Below are positions 23,025-34,097 of a stretch of 64,000 nt of DNA, one piece after another. The first letter of the stretch is position 1; every line of letters begins with the position of its first letter. The notes under the pieces are model-generated. The model worked only from the letters and a program-made list of their open reading frames with translations, did no database searches and was not told the origin of the DNA. Where the stretch lies: NCBI GenBank assembly GCA_940337035.1, contig CALNHX010005884.1, positions 1 to 64,000 on the forward strand, read 5' to 3'. The position numbers and the translations under genes are program-made. The stretch is from Agriotes lineatus (lineage: Eukaryota > Arthropoda > Insecta > Coleoptera > Elateridae).

Positions 23025-23202
23025 TTCGAAATAACTAATTAATAAAAAAGAAGGAAAACAAATAAATATCGCAGGATATAGAAAGTTTCTATCGTCGTCT
23101 GTGCTATGACAGCGTTGAGTAAGATACTTTTCATTTTATCTACAAGCAGATACAGATAAATCTCAGAAATTGTATCTCGGAACATGCATTAAAATGTATG
23201 TA

Positions 23203-23441
23203 GAGGTTATTCACGTAACATGACGAGCCTGACCAGGTACAAATGCAACCCAAAATACGATTTATAAAAATAATCTGCTAACCTCGAATTTGACATAGAC
23301 TTACAGTGCCACCAATGATATCTAAACAGTCTATGTCAAATTCGTGTTGCTAATGCAATAGGGATCCAGTTAGCTTTATAAATCGTATTTTGGGTTGCAT
23401 TTTTACCTGGCCAGGCTCGTCATCTTACGTGAATAACCCTG
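23203..23441. mobile_element. TA-flanked foldback MITE (239 bp)
   Basis: GAGGTTATTCACGTAA... is mirrored by ...TTACGTGAATAACCCTG. The arms continue through GACGAGCCTG, CAGGTA and GCAACCCAAAATACGATTTAT and their complements. TA flanks both sides. The loop contains one copy of the palindromic motif CTCGAATTTGACATAGACTT found at several other sites in this window. Confidence 0.85.
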
Positions 23442-23445
23442 TATA

Positions 23446-24011
23446 GTTCATTCGGATAGAGCAAAATCTGCAACCCAAATTACAAATATCAGCAATAAGT
23501 TGATTACTAATATGATTTTATTAAAATTTAGATCAGAGAGATATGGCTTTGTTGCTGTCTTGATGAGTGTCAAAATCAATGTGTCATGTTTTTAATATGA
23601 ATCTTTGCTTAAAAAAGGCATTTGCAACATTTTTTAGGGGCTAAATTTATTCTCAGATCACATTCAGCAGATTTCATTTAGGTAGACACAATTTTCCAAT
23701 TTTAAGGTTTGCCAATTTGCCAACAACTATAACCTCTATATTATACCGGTGACTATAAATGGTTGTGATTTTTTTTAGGTTGTCACCGTTTATGTTGGGG
23801 GCATTGTAAGTCTATGTCAAATTCGAGGTTAGCAGGTTAGGTTTTGCGTCAGTTTTGACACAAACTGACGCAAAACCTAACCTGCTAACCTCGAATTTGA
23901 CATAGACTTACTGATCTACATTTTAATAAAATCAAGTTAGTAGTAATCAACTCACTGCTGATACTTGTAACTTGGGTTGCAGATTTTGCTCTATCTTGAA
24001 TTTGAATGAAC
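23446..24011. mobile_element. TA-flanked foldback MITE (566 bp), abutting the previous one
   Basis: GTTCATTCGGATAGAGCAAA is mirrored by the sequence ending GAATGAAC, and TA lies on each side. Only TATA separates it from the neighbouring MITE, so the second insertion used the TA duplicated by the first or an adjacent TA. A nested palindrome (23807-23911, with CTCGAATTTGACATAGACTT in both orientations) sits near its right end. Confidence 0.85.
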
Positions 24012-24359
24012 TACAGATATAAATACATAGTTTTAAAATTAATTTGGATTCTTATAGTGAGATGGCACTTTTACTTAAGTTATTTAATGCTTGGTTTGGT
24101 ATTTAATTAATTTAATAATATTTTGTATAAGTTAGAGCCAATCCAAATACACAATTCACTGTTTAATATTTTACTGTGTTCGAACTTTGTCATTAAATTA
24201 CTAGACTGGTTAAAATATGAAATGTACTGATTTACTGCACAAGATAAATGGTTGTATTTATATTTTATTCAACTGCAATTAATTAGAAAAACGCTAGCTC
24301 TCAGTAGAATACAAGCTCTTTAATCTCAGGGTGAGTTCCGAAGTCGACTGTATTTTAAA

Positions 24360-25560
24360 ATTGATCTGAAATGGTACTATACACAGTCAGTAGTTCAAAT
24401 ACGCAGTGGCTCAAGGTCCACAAATCTGTTAAATCACAAATCTGCTTTTTATTTCGTGCTCGTGCTTCTTTCTTTCAAAAATTGTACGTTTGCCGCTTTA
24501 GGGTGAAGCTGTTTTTTCTCCTCGATTTTCTTTTGGAATATTTCGTGCATCCTCGATGTTATCCGAAGCCATGCGGCGTGTTTGTTCTAAGATTTCTTTT
24601 TTGGTAACGCTGTGTGATCTGATATTCTCAAGATGAGATCGTCGAAAATATGGAGCAGATTTGATCTTATTGGTTCTGTGAATTGCTGCATCTAAAACAT
24701 TTATTTTCTCTTCTTTTATATTTCGCTGTTTGCCGAGTTTGTATCTTTGTGTTTCTGCTACGATATTTCCACCGTACTACCTATTGATGTGTGAAGTAGC
24801 TTCACCTGTTTGTGCGATGGGGAGCTCATTCTGATAGCCTCTCTTGGTATTTTCCAGCCTATACTGCAGCTAATTAAGGTTATGTGTTTCAGTTGTTTTA
24901 ATTTTTCGCGCTTCCGGCATGGCATTGTTTTGCTTCACGAGAAAAATGCATATTTATTGGATCATCGGGTTCGATTTTATTTTAGAAATAACAGTTTTGA
25001 TTGTAATTTTTGTTATACAACCGTCTGTTATTTACCGATTCAACTTTATTGTAATTTGGAGCTCATGAAGAATTTGTGGTTTTCCAGATGTAATTTACGT
25101 TGTGGGCTTTCTGATTTTATACTGTACCTCTTTGTTTGTTAACAATGTTAAACGAGTAATTTCGCTAGTATAGGTATGTGGACCACCAGGCGATTAGGTA
25201 AAGAATATCTTTGTTTTTTTTATGCCATAGTTTGTTATCTTATTTATATCAGTGTCCATTCGGGAGCCCTGTTGAGCGGTACTGTACGTAATTATATCAT
25301 TTGAATACTTTTTTGGAGCGTCTGATAGAGCTCACCTCAACTAAGGATTCTACTACTTCGTTGAACCAATTCCAAGCGCTGTTATTAAATCAAATTTTTT
25401 TACTATACGGTTTCCGTATACTATTGCCGCATCGAATGCGTTTTAGTATTTATTGGTTTACAATTGGAATTCTGGATTAATTTTGCATTTATCATACCCT
25501 AGTGTAATTAACGCTTTTCAGTGTATTAACATCGCCGTTTAGAATAAATGTATTTTAGAT
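24360..25560 (-). other. Strand-asymmetric, possibly coding relic (old LINE?)
   Basis: The plus strand is strikingly T/G-rich and the minus strand A-rich, unlike the flanks. Minus-strand fragments such as WNWFNEVVESLVEVSSIRRS, KKIEEKKQLHPKAANVQFLK and HIFDDLILRISDHTAL look protein-like but are broken by stops. The composition resembles A-rich LINE coding strands. No diagnostic motif is present, so the assignment is tentative. Confidence 0.3.
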
Positions 25561-25813
25561 ATTTTTGGCACTGGCCGTTGTTATTTTTTTGGGCATTTGT
25601 TATATTTTTGTAGCCTATTTTCCGTCGCCGCTCGACTATTTCTTATGGTGCAGCAGAGTTAGTTAAGGCACGTTGTTGGACCTGGTGCTCTTATCTATTG
25701 GATTACTACTTTTTTACAACAAATAGAAGAATTTATTCCGCGTTTTGTATGCCCACAACTCCTCTCCAGCATTTACTTTGAGTCTGCTATTTAAATTATT
25801 AAAAAGTTACGAC

Positions 25814-26186
25814 ATAGAAGTCGCGTAGCGCAGTTGGGTACACGATAGGTTTGCATTAAGCAAGTCTTCGGTTTAAATCTAGCGGAGACCGGAATTTTTC
25901 CACAGCCTCGGTGATTGGAATCGGGCTCGGTGAGAGTATTCACAGGTGGGCACCAAATTAACTGTGCTCTACTCAGACCATAGACGTAAAAGATAGAGTA
26001 ACAAGGGCAACGCACCACCAAGACACACACCTAACACACAATGGTTGCTGCGCAAGCACCAAAGGCGCATTCCAATTCTGTAACCGGAATCCGGGGCAAG
26101 TTGAACATTGTACCGACAGATGTAAGGGCATAAAGCACCAGCCTCTACAACGCAAGGTAAAATGAGGTTATCGATAATACATACAC
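25814..26186 (+). mobile_element. tRNA-derived SINE, copy 1 (family shared with 63365-63770)
   Basis: The head has a box A-like GTAGCGCAGTTGGG and a box B-like GGTTTAAATCT. A body follows with GATTGGAATCGGGCTC, ACCAAGACACACAC, GCTGCGCAAGCAC and AATCCGGGGC, and the tail reads GATAATACATACAC. GTTACGAC occurs at both sides (25806-25813 and 26187-26194), a probable target duplication. The second copy in the window has a better box B, so this one is older or more mutated. Confidence 0.85.
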
Positions 26187-26194
26187 GTTACGAC

Positions 26195-27609
26195 GTTTAT
26201 ATTGGAAACTTTCTTTTATTGTTACATTTTACCCAAAATCTGAAGTATTATTTTTACACGATTGAGCATTTCTTTTTCAGCAATTTATATAATTTGGTCT
26301 TGATTTATTTGCTTTTATTTTTAAGCATATACATATAATATCTTTTGCATGAATTTTTATGCATTGTTTCATAGAAATATTATTAGTAACCATTTCTAGT
26401 TCAAAAGGAAACAATTCCATTTCAAAATATTGATTTAAAAAATCCTACTTTGGTACAGAAAGTACTAACTTTCCGAATACTTCGCTAATTCAACTTTAGA
26501 GTTTCCGGTTCCCTTCATTTCAAATTTCTAACCTTAACTTTACTTTCGAAATTGTAAGATGCTTTTTGGGATTTCTTTCAGTGACGTTTACGAAACAGAT
26601 TTTCCGAACCTGAAAAGTATCAGTGAGCAGGTGCAGGTTTTTGTGTTATGGACTATTGCAGAACTGCATATGTCTATTTGATTCAGGATTTTCATGCTAG
26701 TTGGAAGCAAAGCTCAAGCCTTTATTTCTTTCCCTGGTTTTTAAGTACTTTCATGTTGTCCACATCATCTTAATAATTTTCTAATACCGAAGAAGCCATA
26801 AATTGGTGTCCATTTTCAGTGCGTCGAACGTTGAGAAAAACCAGACCACCTGGTGGCATGGAACCGCTCTAGCTTGATTGCGATTCTTACGGTATTTTGG
26901 CGCAAATGGTGGATAAATAAAATTCAGGGTTTTCTGCAAACCTGCAGTTGTTTGCCAACTTTGTTTTCTTTGTGTACTTTCTGAATTTATTCTGGACTTT
27001 TTATAGCTAATAATAATAAATGGGTGTTTTCATTGATATATGCGCTCACCAGACGATTGATCGAAGAACTTGTTTTTTTAATCCGCTAAACATTATCTTG
27101 TTTATAAAGACGTCTTGTTTCTGGGAGGCCTTTTCCACGACTACTACACGCTACGTGAATTATTTGCTAGCTGATTTTCACTGCAATTGGCGTTTTATAA
27201 TGGTGGCGTTAAATTTATTAAATTTTTTTCCTTAAAGGAATCTCTCGAATTTGACATAGACTGACAATAAATTTCAGTACTGCCAAACGTATAACATTTG
27301 ATCTTTCGGTACTTTCCAAATTGTCACTATGACTTTTCATGGCTGTCAATACAAAATGTATGTGTTTTTAGATATTTATTGAGTGGTTGGATAAAACGTT
27401 GTATTTCATTCATGTTTTAGTTGCTAACTATTTCACGTTAGAAGCTGGTTCTCAGTTTATTGTTTGCTTAAAACGCCTGGTTATCTAAACTGTAGCATAA
27501 AGCATAATATTTCTATTTTATTCAGTTGATTCTGTACCTATTTAAGAATGTAAATATTTGTTATAATCAATGGTTAATATTAATCAGCACAATCAGACTG
27601 TGGTAATTA
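26195..27609. other. AT-rich intergenic sequence
   Basis: Nothing recognisable except a half copy of the dispersed motif TCGAATTTGACATAGACT at 27244-27261. Confidence 0.5.
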
Positions 27610-27611
27610 TA

Positions 27612-28365
27612 GGCCGTTTTTTATTTAAAGATCCACCAACGTCGCATGTTCTTTGAAAGGAGTACGTGGCAACATGGCTAGGGTATTTCCACAACGAGGA
27701 CTCAAAATTGAGGTTAGGTTGTTAAATGTAAATTGTAAACTGACATTTGGCCTGGCGGAAGTTTGAGCATTTGAATTATTTAAAATTAGATTTACGGTAC
27801 GGATTTACCGGATGGTGTAATGTGTAATGCAGAGAGGTGTTACAGATTTTGTGGGATATCATGTTTTTTGAAAGAAATGGTCATCAAAAGATGGAGATTT
27901 TTACGGCGACCGTAAGTTTTGGAAGTTTGTACTTCCTGGCCGGCATTAAAAGAGTGTAATATACGGCGGACAGTACATATAGACACCTACAATAGTTAGT
28001 GTTTAAAATTTTGAAGTGAATTTTACCCAAAGAAATCACAGCAAAGATATTTGAAAGTTTCTCTTCTAGCTGTCGGCTACTTAAAGAAAGGACTAGGTTT
28101 TTCAGTTCGAGGGAACATTGGAATAAGGTGGTTTTCAATTTCTTGTCGAGTAAATTCCTTCCTTTCAGAGGCATAATATAAAAATTTGAAAATTCAACTT
28201 TATCTGAGTTGCGCTTGCGTTGTTTGACGGTTTGACGCATGAAATTAAGGTGACAGCTCACTTGCAGAATTGCCATTTGTAACTCACAAAAGTAACTATA
28301 ACTAGTGATTTTTCCGTTGGCCAACATTAAGCAACAGGTGGTGGATCTTTAAAAAATAAACGACC
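27612..28365. mobile_element. TA-flanked 754-bp element with about 32-bp inverted ends
   Basis: GGCCGTTTTTTATTTAAAGA plus TCCACCA at the left is mirrored by TGGTGGATCTTTAAAAAATA plus AACGACC at the right, with TA on both sides (27610-27611, 28366-28367). Unlike most foldbacks here the interior is not palindromic. It contains a 147-codon minus-strand ORF (27884-28327) with no recognised domain, so coding status is doubtful. Confidence 0.7.
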
Positions 28366-28367
28366 TA

Positions 28368-29082
28368 TATATTAGCTATTAGTAATTGCAAATTTTTATC
28401 AAATAGTTGTACTATTGTGTCAGTATCATTAATAAAAATTTCGAAACCTTAACCTCTAGTTTCACAGATACTTTTTGACTGTTAATGATATGGTAGTATC
28501 TAAAGTATAAATTCACGAAAAGCATGATTAAAATCATATCTACAACAACTGATAGTTCGAGAATATAATACAGGGTGTATACAAATTTGCGCAAAAGCTT
28601 CAGGTAGCGATATTCCTTGTACAATTCTGGGAAGAAAACCTTAATACTAGAATAATGTACCATGCTTCCGCTGTCTTCACTAGGTCCTCAAAGTCTCAAT
28701 GTTTAGTTTTGAAATAAGCATCAGTATTTAATTATCTGTTGACTAAGAGATTACAATTTGAAATAAAAGAACGTTTTAAAAATAATTTTTGCATATAATT
28801 GTCTTTCAACCCTGAAATCTTAATCTTAACATTTCTTCATTTAGGTCTGTTCGTTAAAAAAAGGTATGACAACACTGTACAGCTAAGTGCCAAACGTTCT
28901 CGTATTGTCAAAGTTTGACGTTTACAAAACATTTCTAATTCGGCTTTGTAACTTTGTGTCATCTCTAAGTTTTGTGTTTTTTGTGTTTTATTCGTTACCT
29001 TGTTTACTGGTTTGTTCTAATTTTGCGCCATCCCTGTTTTTCGTATTACTTTTTTTGTTATCTTAATTGGTTTACTTAAAGA
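28368..29082. other. AT-rich sequence upstream of the DUF4817 ORF
   Basis: No gene is recognised. The part next to the ORF (about 28870-29082) may be the 5' end of the mariner-type element, but no inverted end could be paired because the other side is missing. Confidence 0.4.
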
Positions 29083-29610
29083 ATGGATTTCACTTTGAAT
29101 GAGTATGCTGATATCTACATGGTATATGGGTTTTGTGAGGGAAACTGTAACATGTCAGAAAGAGAATATCGCGAGCGTTTTTTTAACCGGAGACATCCTA
29201 CTGCAAACGTATTTCGAAGACTGAATGAGCGTGTTCGTGAAACTGGTTCATTTATTCGAAGAACTAGGGACACCGGTCGACTAAGAGCAAGGCGTACGGT
29301 TCAACTGGAAGAGCAGATTTTAAATGCAGTAGAAGAAGATCCCTATGTCAGTACCCGACAAGTAGCTGCAACATTAAATGTTCCCAGTCATAGGACCGTT
29401 CATAAGGTACTACAAGAAAACATATTACATCCATATCATGTTTCCAAAGTGCAGCCTCTCTATGAAAATGGTAACATTGCTCGATCTGACTTTTGTAACG
29501 CTATTTTAAATAGAAGGTTTTCTGTAAATTTTTGCCTGGGCATCATAAATCAGAGAGTTGTTGGACCAATTTACCTATCGCACCGCCTTAATGCCAATGA
29601 ATCATCATAA
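29083..29610 (+). pseudogene. Mariner/Tc-type transposase N-terminus (DUF4817), truncated
   Basis: The open frame begins MDFTLNEYADIYMVYGFCEG, a DUF4817 helix-turn-helix start (EYADM..VYG, then REYRERFFNRRHPTANVFRR). A second HTH follows with QILNAVEEDPYVSTRQVAAT and PSHRTVHKVLQEN, then HPYHVSKVQPLYENGNIARS. The first catalytic block is reduced to FSVNFCLGIINQRVVGPIYL and the DDE domain ends abruptly. It gives 175 residues against roughly 350 for a full transposase. The stop lies within 7 bp of the inner edge of the right arm (29604), so the element appears cut by the rearrangement that made the arm boundary. Confidence 0.75.
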
Positions 29611-29903
29611 CTCTATAATAAAGCAGAACACTTCCCAAGGTCAAATAAATCAACTCCTGGTCTATGTGCTGTTACACATGTGGGCGGCGTCTTGATATTA
29701 GCAGCGTTGCCAGACCTGGTACAATTCTAAGAATCTGGTACATTCTGAAACCGTTTCCTACAAAAGTACATTTTTAAAACGGGCATGCGCTCAGTCTGGC
29801 AACCCTGCATATTCTGACCCGAGTCGTGCCGACCTACCGATGCCATCGGTGACGTAACCGATCCTTGCCGTTTATGTTTGTAAAAGTGTGGTTAAAGTTT
29901 ACA

Positions 29904-30428
29904 AATGGAAACAAAATTTATTTTATGTACAAGAATCTGATGAAATCGAAAATACTGCAACGTGCATCCAAATGGAAGGTGTATAAGTCAATGATAAGGC
30001 CAGTGATGATCTACGGGTGCGAGACGTGGTCGTTAACAATGAGAGACCAAAACGCACTACGAACTGCAGAAAGAGCAATAATGAGGAAGATATGGGGCCC
30101 AGTGCAAGATATGAATGGCCCACGGCGTAGAACGAACGTGGAATTAGACGTGCTAATAAGTGGTGCAGATATAGTGCGTCTTGTGAAAGCACAAAGACTC
30201 AGGTGGTTGGGGCATGTCGAGCGGATGGCGAGTGACAGGGCAGTAAAAAGCGTTTTCGAATGGAGGCCGGACTACGGAAGGACCAGGGGAAGACCCAAGG
30301 AAAGATGGCTAGACGGTGTTCAGCGGGACTTGAGAACCTTAAGGGTGCTCAACTGGAGACGAGTCGCACAGGACAGAGCCCGGTGGAACAACGTTGTAAA
30401 GGAGGCTAAAATCCACAAAGGATTGTAA
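29904..30428 (+). pseudogene. LINE reverse transcriptase 3' end, right arm copy
   Basis: The open frame reads NGNKIYFMYKNLMKSKILQR, then YKSMIRPVMIYGCETWSLTM, RTAERAIMRKIWGPVQDMNG, RLRWLGHVERMASDRAVKS and RTRGRPKERWLDGVQRDLRT, ending IHKGL. It is uninterrupted from here to the stop, unlike the left copy. The region upstream (with YADD) was removed by a deletion of about 0.5 kb whose junction is near 29897-29904, so the ORF start is fused to non-LINE sequence (MPFMFVKVWLKF). The 3' tail TAAGTAAAGTAAGTAAA follows the stop. Confidence 0.85.
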
Positions 30429-30551
30429 CGCCGGTTAAGTAAAGTAAGTAAATTGTAGCAACTGTTGAATTTGAAAAGACGTCATTATTATCAAAGCAAA
30501 ATCGTTGATATCAAGAAGCCCTAAATCACTTTCAACACCTTGTTCTTTATA

Positions 30552-30902
30552 CCGGGTGGCCATAAATATCTGATATCACATTACCTTTGGAATCAACACT
30601 GCTTTACTAAAGCGATGAATACAACTAAACTAATAAATGTCATTAATGTCATCACAACTAAAATTCCTGTCTGTCAAAAATTATTACTGATTGCAATAAA
30701 TAATGGAGTTAGAACAGGAGATTTTTATAATCGAGTTGTAGGCTAAACTGCAGAATCCGGGGCACATTCTCCTCCTCTTATTGCATTTTATTACATTACA
30801 TAGGTACCAATACTTATTGTAATTGAAATATAATACTAACCCAACATTTATAAGTAGCTAATTCCATGGCTACCGAGATCTCAGATATTTATGGTCACCC
30901 GG
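30552..30902. mobile_element. TA-flanked 351-bp MITE, right arm copy
   Basis: Same element as 12890-13240 in inverted orientation, with ends CCGGGTGGCCATAAATA and its complement, and TA on both sides. It pre-dates the arm duplication. Confidence 0.8.
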
Positions 30903-30999
30903 TATAACAATACTGGACACTCGTCACATAGACTTTTCGTATCTTCAACCCACAATTTTATGTATTTGTACTATAATCTATACCTACAAAAATCTCTTA

Positions 31000-32307
31000 G
31001 GCCAGCTACAGTAGGATCGGCCTGCCGAAAAAATCCAAGTGAGCTGAGATTTTGCATACACCTTTGACATTACAAATAATGTCTCAAAAGTCCCCATCGA
31101 TATGGCGCTTGCGATTTGAGTTATTCAACGTCAAAGGTCACAGAAATAAGTTTTTCGCAAATATCTCGCTTTCTATGGGTCGTATGACTTTTTTAGTTAT
31201 TACAAAAAATGAAGGCTAGGAAATTCTCTACAAAAAAGATTATACAGGTGCTTTACGTACAACTAACCATTCAGTAAATAACACACTGTTGAGTTTTGCA
31301 GACGGGTTTTACTTCCTTTTACGATAAAGGAAGTATTGCATTCACCCCAAAAATTCTAAATTGAGTTTTCAACAGATCTTCACGTTTTAGAGTCCCCTGA
31401 ACCCAAAAACACGTGTTTTTGTTCATTGGTCGGTCTGTCTGTCTGTCTGTGAACAGAATATCTCATAAACGGAAAGAGGTATGGCGTTGAAACTTCAAAT
31501 ATAAGTTTTGTGTACTTTCTAAACGCGACAGCTATCTTTTGAAGAAAATCGCATAACCGGAAGTATGATGTTTACTCTTGTGTTTCAAAAACGGCTCCAA
31601 CGAGTTTTTTCAAACTATACATTTTTATTACATTTTATATGTGGATTGATTGAGATGAGTGATTTTCAAGTTGAATTTTAGAGGTATTCAACTGAAAAAT
31701 CACTTATCTCACATCAATACACACCGGTTATGTGATTTTCTTCAGAAGCTTGCTGTCGCATTTAGATAGTACAAAAAACTTATATATGAAGTTTCAACGC
31801 CATACCTCTTTTCGTTAATGAGTTATTCTGTTGGCAGACAGACCGACGGACGGACACACAGACCAATGAGCAAAAACATGTTTTTTGGGTTCAGGGGACT
31901 CTACAACGTGAAGATGTGTTGAAAACCCAGTTTCCGAATTTTTGGGGTGAATCCAATACTTTCTTTATCGTAAAAAGAAGTAAAACCCGTCTGCAAAACT
32001 TAATAGTGTGTTATTTACTGAACGGTTAGTTGTATGTAAAAAAGCTATATAATCTTTTTTGTAGAGAATTTCCTAGCCTTCATTTTTTGTAATAACTAAA
32101 AAAGTCATACGACCCATAGAAAGCGAGATATTTGCGAAAAACTTATTTCTGTGACCTTTGACCTTGAATAACTCAAAACGCAAGCGCCATATCGATGGGG
32201 ACTTTTGAGACATTATTTGTAATTTCAAAATAAAGGTGTATGCAAAATTTCAGCTCACTTGGATTTTTTCGGCAGATGCTGCGGTTGTCCGTCTAATGTA
32301 ACTGGAC
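31000..32307. mobile_element. TA-flanked foldback element, right arm copy
   Basis: Same 1308-bp foldback as 11463-12770, same length, with TA at 30998-30999 and 32308-32309. Near-complete complementarity between its halves is kept, with scattered substitutions relative to the left copy. Confidence 0.85.
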
Positions 32308-32576
32308 TATCTTGCGATATTGTGCAAGTCAAAGTGTGAAAATTGCTGTTGATTTTGTTAAATCTGTTATTTTGTTATTGCTATTGTCGCTATTTTTGTG
32401 TGTGTTATTAATTCTGTTTTGAAATGCGCCATACCACAATGATGAGTACGCCTCCGATTTATTGAGTCGTTTAGCTTAAATAAGGTTAACGATTTAATGT
32501 CAATATGATAGATGTCAAAAGTGTTACCAATACAAAACTTGGAAATTACTAGATTCTAACATTAGTTCTGCCATCT

Positions 32577-32991
32577 ATGACCACTGGTTTGGATTCAAGT
32601 TGTAGTGACATCGCCATGGATATGCCATCTACGAGTGCTGGTCCAAGTTCAGACGACATCCCCATGGACATGTGAGCTATAGGTGTCGGTTCAATTTCCA
32701 GTGACATCGTAATAGGCATATATGATGAAGAGGTTTGTAATTTTGTGAATTATCTGTTACAATGTTATGTACCTATTTTAATTATGGATTGCAGCTATGG
32801 TGTCACTGTAGGAAACCAGACGACGGCGAACAAATGGTAAAATGTTATGACAGAAAATGTAGAATAAAATGGTACCATTCAGCATGCCTACAATTAAAAA
32901 AATTCCTAAAGGAAAGTGGTTATGTGAACTCTGTAAATATACTGCTCCACAAATGAACTGGACCATTTGCATATATTGGTGCAATTTTTAA
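32577..32991 (+). pseudogene. Two-exon PHD-finger gene, right arm copy, with one stop and one frameshift
   Basis: Exon 1 (32577-32732) starts MTTGLDSSCSDIAMDMPSTS and is rich in Ser, Asp and Met. A GT-AG intron (32733-32794, AGAG/GTTTGT...TTGCAG) joins in phase 0 to exon 2, which begins LWCHCRKPDDGEQMVKC. The zinc ligands follow the PHD order C-x-C, C-x4-C, H-x2-C, C-x2-C. The last pair (WLCELC) lies in the next frame because an A run at about 32896-32902 has lost one base. A TGA at codon 33 is Arg (CGA) in the left arm. Predicted length is about 117 residues. Family role: PHD fingers bind modified histone H3 tails. Nothing else in the protein is recognised, so its job in the element is unknown. 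Confidence 0.75.
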
Positions 32992-33384
32992 AAATATTTT
33001 CCAAAAGGGCAGTCATGAAATTTTTGGTAACCTTTCATGATTGTGTCACTATAAAAAGCATTTCTTTTCATAATTCTGTTTAAAGAAAACGAAGTCCATT
33101 AATAAAATATCATTTTAAAATTTTGAATTTTGCCCAAATATTGATAGCACATTGCATACAAAGTATGCCGAATTGTTGCCAAAGATTTTTAAACGTTCTG
33201 GAGAGACTCAAAGAACTATTAATTAAACCTTTTTTTGTGATTCGTCTTATTTTTGTGAAATATAGTTTTTTATAGTTTCATAATTTTATTAATATGATTT
33301 TGTTAATTCTTCAGTTGATATTTGAGAATAGTGAAATTAAATATGCTTAATATGAGTATACTATAAAACAAAAGCTTTTATATA

Positions 33385-34093
33385 CAGTGTGTCCCCGGAT
33401 AGGTGAAACGACTCTTGTGAAAGGTAAAAAATTCTCGATTTAAATTTTCATTTTTTGGGGTTCAGCCCTGCTTGGTTAAAGGCGAATTTCCAACATAATT
33501 TTAGTTCTGAGAGATCAAGTATGCCTTGGAAATTTTAAAAAACCTATTTTTCTGTGAGGTAAAGTACCTTATATGTGGCAAATACGACAAAAAGTTATTA
33601 AAAAAAGTTGTTTAGAATCAACACATAGGCCTCTATACCAAATTTCAAAATCCTCAGCCAACTTTGATCTCTCAATTTCTTTTTATGTTTAGGTCCCAAA
33701 TCAAAGAATTTTACTTTTAACAAAGTTTTTTATTTCATAATAAAAAAACTTTGTTAAAAATAAAATTCTTTGATTTGGGAAATAAACTTGAAAGAAAATG
33801 TGAGAAATCAAAGTTGGCCGCGGATTTTGAAATTTGGTATAGGGGCCTAGATGTTGATTCTAAACAACTTTTCTTTATAACTTTTTGTCGTATTTGCCAC
33901 ATAAAGGGTACTTTACCTTACAGAAAAATAGATTTTTAAAAATTTCCAAGGCATACTTGATTTTTCAAAACTGAAATGATGTTAGAAATTCGCCTTTAAC
34001 GAAGCAGGGGGGCTGAACCCCAAAAAATGAAAATTTAAATCGAGAATTTTTTACCTTTCACAAGAGTTGTTTCACCTATCCGGGGACACACTG
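33385..34093. mobile_element. TA-flanked foldback MITE, CAGTGTGTCCCCGGAT family
   Basis: Ends CAGTGTGTCCCCGGATAGGT and complement, with TA at 33383-33384 and 34094-34095. The halves mirror each other throughout. The end sequence and internal order (CCCTGCTTGG, GGTAAAGTACC, AAAGTTGTTTAGAAT) match the left-arm foldback 7802-9182 at a distance, so they are diverged subfamilies. Confidence 0.88.
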
Positions 34094-34097
34094 TATA

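Larger units (their letters stand above)
14689..29603. other. Central 14.9-kb non-inverted segment of the giant element
   Basis: Homology between the arms stops at TTATGAT (14688) and ATCATAA (29604). The interior contains later insertions (hAT, SINEs, foldbacks) in AT-rich unassigned sequence. It may be transposon interior, captured host DNA, or the spacer of an inverted duplication. No recognisable structural or capsid-type gene was seen, so a Maverick-like content is not supported. Confidence 0.6.

Noticed and set aside
24810..25142. 110-codon ORF with a membrane-protein look
   Set aside because: Phe/Leu/Cys richness reflects the T-rich strand, and the opposite strand reads better as a decayed A-rich LINE coding region.
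27884..28327. 147-codon minus-strand ORF as a transposase
   Set aside because: It sits inside a TA-flanked element but lacks any helix-turn-helix or DDE motif I can identify and is too short. Kept only as a note within the element.
14689..29603. Maverick/Polinton-like or viral giant transposon
   Set aside because: No polymerase B, integrase, packaging ATPase, protease or capsid-like frame is visible in the arms or centre. The only element genes are the DDE_Tnp_4 transposase and the PHD-finger gene.
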